DNA of 64,000 bases from Nodularia spumigena CCY9414 (lineage in GTDB: Bacteria; Cyanobacteriota; Cyanobacteriia; Cyanobacteriales; Nostocaceae): contig NZ_CP007203.1 of assembly GCF_000340565.2 (NCBI RefSeq), positions 3,204,955 through 3,268,954 on the forward strand. Direction: 5' to 3'. The translations under genes were made by a program, and so were the position numbers. This document shows positions 57,273 to 64,000 of the stretch, piece by piece. The first letter of the stretch is position 1. Each line of letters opens with the position of its first letter. The notes below the pieces were generated by a model, which saw only the letters and a list, made by a program, of their open reading frames with translations, searched no databases and had not been told where the DNA came from.

Positions 57273-57361
57273 AAAAATGGTCAGCTATTAGTTGGGAGTC
57301 TATCACGACCAGATAATTATTGCTAATTATACGACCCAAAAATAAATAGCTGACCATTTTT
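57273..57361. repeat. 17-base perfect inverted repeat around AATGGTCAGCTATT
   Basis: AAAAATGGTCAGCTATT (57273-57289) and its exact complement (57345-57361) bracket 55 bases. No coding capacity; it could be a small mobile element or a terminator-like structure. Confidence 0.65.
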
Positions 57362-57660
57362 TAAACTGGAAATGGAAAATTTAGTAAATGATTTTCAAGC
57401 TATCACTTTTACTCACTATCTATTTATGAAACACTTATGCAGATATAGGACTCCTATTTGATTTCTGTTGGCGTAGCCTGCGCTTTGCGCTTACAACTCA
57501 AAAAGCTGTTTCCTACTCCCCACTCCCTACGGACCACTCCCCACCTACGCAAGTAAGTATGGCTACGCCACGCAAGCTATCAAAAATCAAAGCGGATTAC
57601 TATATTTCAGTTGATGTCTGGTAAAATGTGAAAAAAGCTCTAAAATTCAATTTTCTCTGA

Positions 57661-57975
57661 CTATGGATTTACAGGTCCTGGGTTGGGGGGATTTGGATTT
57701 GGCTCTGGCTCTGGCTCTGGTGGCATAGGAGGCATAGGAGGCATCATAGTCAAAATATTCACAGTCAAACCAGTTGTTGAAACTGTGTTTGAAGAATTAC
57801 CACCGCCTGCTATACTACCGCCCGGACCAGATTGAGCGAATGAAGTAGAGTTAGTTTGTTGGGCAAAAAATGAAGTCGATGCTCCATTCAGATTTAAAGT
57901 CCCATTTTCAAGTAAGCCACCACTTATGGTTTCTTGCTCTGCAACAGATACTTCTGTAAATAATTGGTCAAACAT
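57661..57975 (-). CDS. double-glycine precursor peptide 4, Pro-rich tail
   Basis: A 104-residue precursor. Leader of 20 residues, MFDQLFTEVSVAEQETISGG, with the export cleavage expected after GG. The mature part (84 residues) has no Cys, Lys, Arg, His or Trp. It starts Leu/Asn/Ser-rich and Gly-rich, then ends with MPPMPPMPP and PEPEPEPNPN-type tracts. The Pro tail is unique among the four peptides. It is the copy closest to the exporter. Confidence 0.82.
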   Translation of the reverse strand: MFDQLFTEVSVAEQETISGGLLENGTLNLNGASTSFFAQQTNSTSFAQSGPGGSIAGGGNSSNTVSTTGLTVNILTMMPPMPPMPPEPEPEPNPNPPNPGPVNP

Positions 57976-58113
57976 TGTGTTTATTTCTGGTTATTAGGAA
58001 TCTTTACTAGAAAGCCTTTTCCCTATCAGGTTTACGTAGCCCTGTAGGAAAACTCAGGTAATACTGAGCTATATTTGACAGAGGGAAACTAAATGAAATT
58101 CATCTGTTGAAAT

Positions 58114-58182
58114 TTAATTTAAATTCACCAGATCAGATTTTTCCTGATCAAGAGATACCTGGGTAAACAATTGATCAGAAAT
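58114..58182 (-). pseudogene. decayed fifth double-glycine precursor
   Basis: Between two intact precursors, the minus strand reads (I)SDQLFTQVSLDQEKS then diverges to a TAA. It aligns with the leaders of the neighbours, including the upstream words AAGAGGTAAAACT against AAGAGATAAAAACC, but the start codon is ATT instead of ATG and no GG or mature part remains. Confidence 0.6.
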
Positions 58183-58263
58183 AGTTTTACCTCTTGGTGG
58201 TAACAAAATTTACCAGAGTTGCTAGATGTTTTTCCATCAACTCTGGTACGATTCATCAGCTAT

Positions 58264-58533
58264 TTAGAAACCGAATTGAGCGAACAGACTTGCTAGGTTG
58301 AAATCTGCTGGTATATCTAGTCCGTTTAAATTTGCACCTGATGTATTAACTCCAACGGAAGCATTTTCACCAGTTGCGATGCTACCGTCTGCATTAGACG
58401 CAGCATTAGTTATTGAAGCTGTTTGTAGTCCTACGAAAGTAGTACCACTAAAGTTCAAGCTGCCTATTGATAATCCACCAACTAGGGTTTCTTGTTGGCT
58501 TGCGGATAGTTCGTTAAACAATGGGTTGGTCAT
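58264..58533 (-). CDS. double-glycine precursor peptide 3
   Basis: An 89-residue precursor with the leader MTNPLFNELSASQQETLVGG. The mature peptide (69 residues) has no Cys, Lys, Arg, His, Trp or Tyr and is rich in Ala, Ser, Asn and Gly. It carries FVGLQTASIT near its start and NGLDIP near its end, matching peptides 1 and 2. AAGAGATAAAAACC precedes the ATG. Confidence 0.85.
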   Translation of the reverse strand: MTNPLFNELSASQQETLVGGLSIGSLNFSGTTFVGLQTASITNAASNADGSIATGENASVGVNTSGANLNGLDIPADFNLASLFAQFGF

Positions 58534-58595
58534 GGTTTTTATCTCTTGGTGTTAACAAAATTTACTTAAGTTAGTAGTATTTTTGACTACTAAAC

Positions 58596-58847
58596 TTAAC
58601 CGAAAATAGCCGCAAAAGTCAGGCCTTCAGGTAGATTCAATCCGTTTGCGGTGAAGGCTTCAGTGATAATTTCTATGTTGATAGTTTGTGAAGTTGATTC
58701 GCTACCACCATCTGGGGTAGAGGTGGTTACAGTTGAAGTGAACTGTTGACTGCCAAAAAAGCCGGTTTGACTAGAATTGATGGTAAATCCACCAACAACG
58801 GTTTCTTGTTGCTCTGAGGATACTTCGGTAAACAATTGGTTCAACAT
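58596..58847 (-). CDS. double-glycine precursor peptide 2
   Basis: An 83-residue precursor with leader MLNQLFTEVSSEQQETVVGG. The 63-residue mature peptide has FFGSQQFTSTVTTSTPDGGSE and NGLNLPEGL. It shares STPDGGS with peptide 1 and the NG(L/I)(N/D)(L/I)P motif with peptides 1 and 3. It has no Cys or basic residue. Same strand and spacing as its neighbours (about 60-110 bases). Confidence 0.85.
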   Translation of the reverse strand: MLNQLFTEVSSEQQETVVGGFTINSSQTGFFGSQQFTSTVTTSTPDGGSESTSQTINIEIITEAFTANGLNLPEGLTFAAIFG

Positions 58848-58959
58848 GATGATAATTTATGAAAATTGAGGACTATTATTGCAAGTGAGAAAGTTTACCT
58901 AAGTTGCTTGTCTGTGTAGGCAATTAACTCAGGGACGGATAACTAAATTAAGGGATCGG

Positions 58960-59208
58960 TTATGGCTGGGGAGCGGGAGCGCTGAAGAAGTTGGCAGGTA
59001 GATTGATTCCGTTAAAGGTTTCAGCAAAGGTGAGAACAATTACGTTTCCAGTTTCGCTGGTTGATTGGCTACCACCATCTGGGGTAGAAATTGTTTGTGT
59101 GAAACTGGTTTCTTGCAAGCCAGAAAAGAAAGTGGAACCAAAGTTAAATCCACCAGCTACAATTTCTTGTTGCTCTGAGGAGACTTCGGTAAATAATGGG
59201 TTTGACAT
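58960..59208 (-). CDS. double-glycine precursor peptide 1
   Basis: An 82-residue precursor, the first of the array. Leader MSNPLFTEVSSEQQEIVAGG. The 62-residue mature peptide contains FFSGLQETSF, STPDGGSQSTS and NGINLPANF and ends PAPQP. It has no Cys, Lys, Arg, His or Trp, so it is acidic overall. I recall similar cyanobacterial genes being annotated as 'CTB family bacteriocin', but nothing in the sequence demonstrates antibacterial action. Confidence 0.85.
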   Translation of the reverse strand: MSNPLFTEVSSEQQEIVAGGFNFGSTFFSGLQETSFTQTISTPDGGSQSTSETGNVIVLTFAETFNGINLPANFFSAPAPQP

Positions 59209-59776
59209 GATTGTGATCTCTTGGTATGAAGAAGTTTTACCATAATTAGTAGTCGTTTTAACAACTATAATTCTGGTTCGCCACTATAATAACCCCCTAT
59301 AATTCATAAGTCAATAAATATTTTTAACAAGCCTAATTACCTGAAACTACATACAGGCATTACACTTTTCGGAAATAAAGAGCAAGTCCTAAGTTGACAA
59401 TTAATAGACAAAGCTATACTTATATTGACAAAAATCAATATATATTTTAGGAAAAAATCAACTACTTGATATATAATACGGTGATATCAAGTATTGAATT
59501 GAGACTATTGCCGACGCGAAAACCAAGCAATGATGGTGGTAGTCTTTTTCAGAAACTTAATTGGAACACAATCGCGTCTGGCTAAGGCGTGAAAGTCTAC
59601 TGAGGGATAACTGCTCCCATGCTCCCGTTGAAGTAGAAAGTAAAGTCTAGTTTTGTCTAGGTTTTATATAGCAGGAAAAAGTGCAAAATATCCTTGGCTC
59701 AAAAATTTGAAGAGACATAGCACTGCTACGTCTCTTCATCTAGGGGTATCAGGAAATATACTGCGCTAAGGGGTGC
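59209..59776. other. promoter region of the peptide array
   Basis: About 570 bases between exbD and the first precursor, very AT-rich on the precursor side. A candidate promoter is at 59286-59314. The rest shows no gene. Confidence 0.5.
59286..59314 (-). promoter_or_regulatory. candidate promoter of the peptide genes
   Basis: On the minus strand TTGACT (59309-59314), a 17-base spacer and TATTAT (59286-59291) form a sigma-70-type promoter about 80 bases upstream of precursor 1. Confidence 0.45.
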
Positions 59777-60181
59777 TTAGGGTTTTTGAGTGGAAATCGC
59801 TAACTTCGCCCCCTTTACCTGACGCACTCGATCCATTATGGCGACTACTTGACCATGACCTACTTTTTCATCAGCATTAATAATTACCAAGGCTTCCGAG
59901 TTAGCACCAATTATATTCCGCAGTTGTTCTGCTAATGAATTAACTGTACTTGGTTGACGATTGACGCTAATTGTTCCGGTTTGATCTACCGTTACGGTAA
60001 TTTTCATGGGAATTTGCTGTTGTGTGGCTGTGGTGGCTGTAGGTAAATTAACGGGCAAACCTTCAGACCTAGTTAAAAACAGCGTTGACATGATAAAAAA
60101 TGTTAGAATTGCAAATATCACGTCAATCATCGGTAAGATGTTGATCTGTGCTGGTAAATCTGCTTCATCTGGTAGGCGCAT
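59777..60181 (-). CDS. exbD: ExbD/TolR-type biopolymer transport protein
   Basis: A 134-residue single-span inner-membrane protein. The transmembrane helix NILPMIDVIFAILTFFIM carries the proton-coupling Asp at residue 20. A periplasmic domain follows (VTVDQTGTISVN, ALVIINADEKVGHGQVVAIMD). With ExbB it converts proton flow into force for a TonB/TolA-type partner, none of which is visible here. Its start overlaps the end of exbB by 17 bases. Confidence 0.92.
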   Translation of the reverse strand: MRLPDEADLPAQINILPMIDVIFAILTFFIMSTLFLTRSEGLPVNLPTATTATQQQIPMKITVTVDQTGTISVNRQPSTVNSLAEQLRNIIGANSEALVIINADEKVGHGQVVAIMDRVRQVKGAKLAISTQKP

Positions 60182-60818
60182 AACTTTTCTCTCCTCGTTC
60201 GTAGCGTCGGCGGTAAAGTAACTCTAATTGTCCTCCGTATTCTTGAATGAGTGCTATTTGACGGATATATAGACCCCGGAAAGAGTTGGCAAATAATAGT
60301 GTAAATATAGCAACTACTAATCCTGTGGCGGTGGAAACTAAGGCTTCACTAATACCAGCTGTGACACCTGCGGTTTTTGTACCTCCGACATCACCTATAT
60401 CTAAGGATGCAAAGGAAGCAATTAATCCTAAGACTGTCCCCAGTAGTCCTAATAATGGTGCTAAACCGATAATTGTCTCAAAGATGTTTTGAAAGCGTTT
60501 GAGTAAGGGTATTTCTGCTTGGGCTTCACTTTCTAGTGCTAAACGAAATTCTTCGGGGTTCGGTTCTTCTAATTCCAGAGGCGAAAGAAAAATGCGCGCT
60601 AAAGGCAAATCTGCGTTTTTCCGGAGTTTATCCATTGCGCCAACTACGTTATCTAGCCGATAAAGATTTAACACATCTCTAATTACACGGCTTTGACGGT
60701 TATTGATTCTCACCCAAAATCGGATACGTTCAATAATTAGCGCTACTGCTAACACTGAAAACCCGAATAGCGGCCACATCACCACTCCGCCAGCCGTAAA
60801 CAGATTATTAATTCCCAT
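60165..60818 (-). CDS. exbB: ExbB/TolQ/MotA-type proton channel protein
   Basis: A 217-residue protein with three membrane segments: about 13-35 (VMWPLFGFSVLAVALII), 113-135 (IIGLAPLLGLLGTVLGLIASF) and 155-180 (VSTATGLVVAIFTLLFANSF). The conserved LGLLGTVLG and TATGLVVAI stretches are diagnostic. It is translationally coupled to exbD and reads toward the secreted-peptide array, though 570 bases separate them. Confidence 0.93.
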   Translation of the reverse strand: MGINNLFTAGGVVMWPLFGFSVLAVALIIERIRFWVRINNRQSRVIRDVLNLYRLDNVVGAMDKLRKNADLPLARIFLSPLELEEPNPEEFRLALESEAQAEIPLLKRFQNIFETIIGLAPLLGLLGTVLGLIASFASLDIGDVGGTKTAGVTAGISEALVSTATGLVVAIFTLLFANSFRGLYIRQIALIQEYGGQLELLYRRRYERGEKSYAPTR

Positions 60819-61247
60819 TTAATGCCTCGTCACAAATAAGTAATACACAGCCAGATGAGTAGAATCTTCAGGCAAGTTGCTAGTTTTTGTCAAGAGAGTA
60901 GAAAGTTGTCAGATAATTTTTTTTAATCTATGCGTACATAAGGGCGGGCAATCCTTGCCCTCCCCACAAGAGTTGTCATGTTAAGATGCCCACCCCACAA
61001 GAGTTGTCATGTTAAGATGCCCACCCCACAAGAGTTGTCATGTTAAGATGTGGACTAGATTTATTTGCCCCTGGCTGTATTTTGTCGGAAATTTAGGTTA
61101 ATTGAATTAACTCAAGTTTTTGGGGTGGTTTTGTCGCTACTTGTGATAATTAGTATTCATATTTTGCTGTCTGTCAAAAGACGGGCTGTCATAGTTGAGC
61201 TATATCTCTAGGAATTACGCAAATATCCACTCTAGGGGTAATTTAGA
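60819..61247. other. gap with 31-bp tandem repeat
   Basis: No gene is supported. It contains the tandem repeat at 60962-61050; otherwise AT-rich sequence carrying the exbB promoter on the left and the 3' side of the VanY-type gene on the right. Confidence 0.5.
60962..61050 (+). repeat. 31-bp unit, nearly three copies
   Basis: CCCCACAAGAGTTGTCATG starts at 60962, 60993 and 61024, with TTAAGATGCCCA completing each unit; the copies are contiguous with no spacers. A single diverged copy in opposite orientation lies at about 36650-36690. Confidence 0.88.
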
Positions 61248-62063
61248 TCATGGTTGTGTGGGGTTTAAATTTCTGGCTTTGTAGAATAATTCTAAACTAT
61301 GGCGATCGCCTACAAAACGCCAGTGCCAAGGTTCATAACTCACACCTTGAGAATTATTTTCAGGAAAGGAGATTTCAAAGCCAAAACGCGCCGCATTTCC
61401 TTCTAACCACCGAAAAGCTTTAGTATTTTCAAAGTTGGTTTGCAGATTAGTTGCTGGGACTGCACCATCTCCTATATCCACAGCGTAACCTGTATGATGT
61501 TCACTATGTCCAGGGGGCGCGCTGACAGTAGCTCTTTCGGCTGGGGTTTGATTGCGTCTAGCACCAACACCAAAAAATAGCTGTTCTTGCTGTTTTACTG
61601 AGCGAAAACCCGAAATTGCCGCTAAAATTACACCCTCACGCCGCGCTGCTTGCTCCATCGCCTGATACTTTTCGGCTGCGGCTTTTCGCAGTCTAATTCG
61701 CCCATCTGCGGTAATTGGTAATAGTTCTGATTCTGGCGCTTCTGGGTATGTCAAATGACCCAATAGCGCATCCAGATTATTATCTTGACTATTGACAGAA
61801 TTACCAGATTGTGTATCTGTGGTAGCTGTGCCGTTAGATGCAGGTTGAGGAGCAACTGTGTTTCTGGGTGTGATGACAAAAAACCAAAAACTAGCAATTA
61901 AACCCAGGACGATCAACCCGGATACTCCTGTGATCAGTAAAATTAGACTTGACGAAAGGCGCTTAGGTGCTGCTTCAGGGCTATCGCGTAAAGCCACTGG
62001 AATATCTTCACTAGAGTCACCTGATAAGTTATGCGGTTGTCCAGAAAACCGGGCTTTATTCAA
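61248..62063 (-). CDS. VanY-type D-alanyl-D-alanine carboxypeptidase
   Basis: A 271-residue membrane-anchored M15B peptidase that trims D-Ala from peptidoglycan. A cytoplasmic stretch precedes the helix at about 38-62 (LILLITGVSGLIVLGLIASFWFF) and a Ser/Thr/Asn-rich linker. The catalytic part has AAISGFRSVKQQEQLF, the zinc-binding GHSEHHTGYAVDIGD and the second metal/His motif EPWHWRFVG. The start is TTG behind AGGAG with seven bases' spacing; no ATG is better placed. Divergent from the AEC transporter. Confidence 0.92.
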   Translation of the reverse strand: MNKARFSGQPHNLSGDSSEDIPVALRDSPEAAPKRLSSSLILLITGVSGLIVLGLIASFWFFVITPRNTVAPQPASNGTATTDTQSGNSVNSQDNNLDALLGHLTYPEAPESELLPITADGRIRLRKAAAEKYQAMEQAARREGVILAAISGFRSVKQQEQLFFGVGARRNQTPAERATVSAPPGHSEHHTGYAVDIGDGAVPATNLQTNFENTKAFRWLEGNAARFGFEISFPENNSQGVSYEPWHWRFVGDRHSLELFYKARNLNPTQP

Positions 62064-62161
62064 GGATCAACTCCTGCTTTTGTGCAATATTCTTCAAAGA
62101 TTGTAGACTGGACAGTGAGAATCTTCGGTAGTATTGACATCTATTATTTTTCAGCACAATC

Positions 62162-63079
62162 TTGGCTAACCTCCTAGAACTATACGTCAAACTGGTGGGA
62201 TTAGTCCTAGTAGGCTTTATTCTGGGACGCAAACTACCTCACACAGTTCCTACCCTTGTGGGTCAAGGGCTATTTTGGGTAGGAGTACCTATAAGCATTG
62301 TCGCTTTTTTACGTAACACTGACTTGTCGGGACAGATTTGGATTGCTCCGGCGATCGCCTATTTAGCCATTTTACTAGGGGCATTTTTGGCTTGGTGGGG
62401 AATGAAAGGACAAGCCTATTTCACAAACACCATTCACCAAAAATCCACTCAAGGTAGTTTGCTTCTAGGGGCAATGGTGGGTAACACAGGTTATCTGGGT
62501 TATCCCATCACCCTAGCATTAGTCGGGCAAGAATACTTTGCCTGGGCTTTATTCTACGATATGTTGGGATCACTTTTCGGAGCTTATGGCTTCGGGATAG
62601 TATTGGCATCTCATTTTGGCAGTAATGTCCGGAATTATTGGCAAATTACCAAATCTATTTTAATTAATCCTGCCCTGTGGAGTTTCGGCTTCGGCTTGCT
62701 ATTTCGCCAAGTGACCCTCCCCACTGTCTGGGAATCTAGCCTAGAAAAATTAGGTTGGGGCGTGATTGCTTTAACTTTAGCCTTAATTGGGATGCGACTT
62801 TCTCAGCTTAATTCTTGGCATAGGCTACCGGAAGCAGGAATCAGCTTAACAATTAAAATGTTGGTAGTTCCTTTAATTATCGGCAGCACATTACCACTTT
62901 TTGGCGTAACTGGAGAACCAGCACTGGTGATTGTGCTACAAATGGCTATGCCTCCAGCATTTGCTACATTGGTAATTGCCGAAACCTTTAATCTTGACCG
63001 TGACTTGGCTGTTACTTCTTTAGCAGTTGGCTCTATGGGATTACTACTTACTCTCCCCCTTTGGCTTTGGCTATTTTAA
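62162..63079 (+). CDS. AEC-family (auxin efflux carrier-like) transporter
   Basis: A 305-residue membrane protein with eight to ten helices. The N-terminal half begins LLELYVKLVGLVLVGFILGRKLP. GAMVGNTGYLGYPI near residue 107 is the conserved unwound-helix motif of this fold, and the C-terminal half has the ALVIVLQMAMPPAFATLVIAE block. Substrate unknown; family members export or import small organic acids. The start is TTG at 62162, without a clear ribosome site. Downstream lie heptamer repeats. Confidence 0.88.
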   Translation: MANLLELYVKLVGLVLVGFILGRKLPHTVPTLVGQGLFWVGVPISIVAFLRNTDLSGQIWIAPAIAYLAILLGAFLAWWGMKGQAYFTNTIHQKSTQGSLLLGAMVGNTGYLGYPITLALVGQEYFAWALFYDMLGSLFGAYGFGIVLASHFGSNVRNYWQITKSILINPALWSFGFGLLFRQVTLPTVWESSLEKLGWGVIALTLALIGMRLSQLNSWHRLPEAGISLTIKMLVVPLIIGSTLPLFGVTGEPALVIVLQMAMPPAFATLVIAETFNLDRDLAVTSLAVGSMGLLLTLPLWLWLF

Positions 63080-63175
63080 CAGTTATCAGTTATCAGTTAT
63101 CAGTTAAACGGCATTATTGGATCGAAGTCCCTGATTCAATCGGCGTGATAACTGTTCACTGTTCACTGTTCACTG
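63079..63175 (+). repeat. AGTTATC and GTTCACT heptamer arrays
   Basis: CAGTTATCAGTTATCAGTT (63080-63105) and GTTCACTGTTCACTG (63152-63174) bracket a unique stretch of about 45 bases between the AEC and chromate transporter genes. AACTGATAAC/GTTATCAGTT words can pair. Confidence 0.7.
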
Positions 63176-63200
63176 ATTTAGTTTATCGGGGGTTTATTTG

Positions 63201-64000
63201 ATGCATGGTTTATCTGCTCGCTTGCTAGAACTGGCTCAACTTTTTCTCAAGTTAGGCTTAATTGGTTTTGGTGGCCCTCAAGCTCACATGGCGATGATTA
63301 ATGATGAAGCGGTAGTGCGGCGAGGCTGGTTTACCCAGGAACAATTTTTGGAAGGAGTCGCGGTTTGCGAGATGTTACCTGGACCGGCTTCTACCCAGAT
63401 GGGAATTTATACTGGGTATGTGCGGGCGGGACAGTTGGGTGCTTTGGTGGCGGGTATTTGTTTTATTTTGCCCGCTTTTTTGATTGTGCTGACTTTATCT
63501 TGGGCTTATTTTCGTTTTCAGGGTTTACCGCAGATTGAAGATTTGTTTCTGGGGGTTACGCCTGTGGTGATTGCGATTATCTTTGGCTTTTGCTGGAAGT
63601 TAGCAAAACGGGCTATTACGGATGGGAAAGGTGTAGCGATCGCTTTAATTGTCCTACTTGTTACTTTGCTATTTCAAGTTAATATTCTATTGCAATTCCT
63701 CTTAGCTGGTATTGTCGGGTTAATTCTCTATCGACCACCAACCACTCCATCAAATCGTACCAGTGCTTGGCTATTTCCGCTTTTACCCATGATGCAGGTG
63801 CTGCCGAAAACACTGGCAACTGTATCTAGTGACACATTGGCAGTTTCTAGCTTTTGGGGACTAGAACGCATTCAGGAATATTATTTAACTTTAACGTTAT
63901 TTTTTTTGAAAGTCGGTAGTTTTATCTTTGGGGGTGGGCTAGTAATTATCCCCTTACTGGAGTTTGAAGTAGTCAATCAATTTCATTGGTTAACCCGCAG
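63201..64000 (+). CDS. chrA: chromate transporter ChrA, cut by window end
   Basis: An open frame from ATG at 63201 to the right edge (266 residues visible) with no stop. LGLIGFGGPQAHMAMI near residue 20 and EMLPGPASTQMGIYTGY near 62 are the signature motifs of the CHR family. KVGSFIFGGGLVIIPLLEFEVV near 240 opens the second homologous half, so this is the long two-domain form. It exports chromate and perhaps sulfate-like anions. The rest lies beyond the window. Confidence 0.93.
   Translation, partial: MHGLSARLLELAQLFLKLGLIGFGGPQAHMAMINDEAVVRRGWFTQEQFLEGVAVCEMLPGPASTQMGIYTGYVRAGQLGALVAGICFILPAFLIVLTLSWAYFRFQGLPQIEDLFLGVTPVVIAIIFGFCWKLAKRAITDGKGVAIALIVLLVTLLFQVNILLQFLLAGIVGLILYRPPTTPSNRTSAWLFPLLPMMQVLPKTLATVSSDTLAVSSFWGLERIQEYYLTLTLFFLKVGSFIFGGGLVIIPLLEFEVVNQFHWLTR

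Larger units (their letters stand above)
56830..57660. other. repeat-rich gap between peptide genes and exporter
   Basis: About 830 bases with no supported gene. It holds a direct repeat (TTTGGGTGGGAAAACAGTC at 56944 and 57111) flanking an inverted element at 56997-57092, a second inverted element at 57273-57361, and GCGTAGCCTGCGC / GGCTACGCCACGC-type repeats near 57470-57570. The exporter may have its own promoter here. Confidence 0.6.

Noticed and set aside
57661-59208. Lanthipeptide or other Cys-modified peptide cluster
   Set aside because: The precursors contain no cysteine and no modifying enzyme (LanM, LanB, radical SAM) is adjacent.
59394-59425. TTGACA...TATACT promoter on the plus strand
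   Set aside because: The spacer is only 15 bases and no plus-strand gene follows for 2.7 kb.
60962-61050. CRISPR-like 31-base repeats
   Set aside because: Contiguous units with no unique spacers and no cas genes nearby.
1-64000. tRNA or rRNA genes
   Set aside because: No TPsiC-arm-like GGTTCGA signature with a matching acceptor stem and no rRNA-like sequence was noticed in the intergenic regions; a covariance-model scan would be decisive.

Overview
The window looks like a chromosomal stretch from a filamentous, heterocyst-type cyanobacterium (Nostocales, Nostoc/Anabaena-like). The evidence is dense GCGATCGC-type (HIP1) octamers, heptanucleotide tandem repeats typical of this group, cyanobacterial gene architectures (panC-cmk fusion, cobA-hemD fusion, pcxA, paired flavodiiron proteins, a PATAN-domain chemotaxis locus) and many TTG/GTG starts. 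The species cannot be named from the sequence. No rRNA, tRNA or CRISPR array was seen.

Layout. 1-2.2 kb is an insertion-sequence graveyard: the end of an IS1634-like transposase, a frameshifted IS4-like transposase and an orphan gene tail. 2.2-27.7 kb is mostly housekeeping and accessory metabolism: pcxA, a helicase/recombinase-like protein, msrA, an NrdG-like radical SAM protein, a CocE-type hydrolase, a Uma2 nuclease, a cupin/cysteine hydrolase/amidohydrolase trio, an SLH-glycosidase, glutaminase, an RlpA-like protein, panC-cmk, Fe-SOD, purM, a PHP protein, a DUF5895 protein and MltA. 28-29.3 kb is a lone TnpB element with a recognisable 3' hairpin and guide position. 29.7-33.3 kb encodes two flavodiiron proteins, one with canonical and one with substituted metal ligands (Flv3/Flv1 type). 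33.7-36.6 kb holds cobA-hemD, coaE and a universal stress protein. 37-38.1 kb is a 14-residue NGNW-repeat protein with a PEP-CTERM-like tail. 38.7-48 kb is a five-gene chemotaxis-like operon resembling hmpABCDE, which controls hormogonium motility in Nostoc. 48-51.2 kb is a polyamine-type ABC transporter (potA-potD-potB, no potC seen), followed by PBP2.

53.2-59.3 kb is the most interesting locus. Four small precursor genes, plus a fifth decayed one, share a 20-residue double-glycine leader. They lie upstream of a C39-peptidase ABC exporter and an HlyD-type adaptor on the same strand. The predicted mature peptides contain no Cys, Lys, Arg, His or Trp, which is unlike classical cationic or lanthionine bacteriocins. 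ExbB/ExbD lie just upstream on the same strand. The window ends with a VanY-type carboxypeptidase, an AEC transporter and a chromate transporter cut by the window edge.

Repeats shape the whole window. A composite palindromic element with a conserved 59-bp core occurs four times (two copies identical and inverted), a 117-bp unit is repeated three times in tandem, and heptamer arrays sit beside start codons and between operon genes. In at least two genes such repeats have been absorbed in frame into the protein. All functional calls rest on reading motifs by eye; no database search was run.
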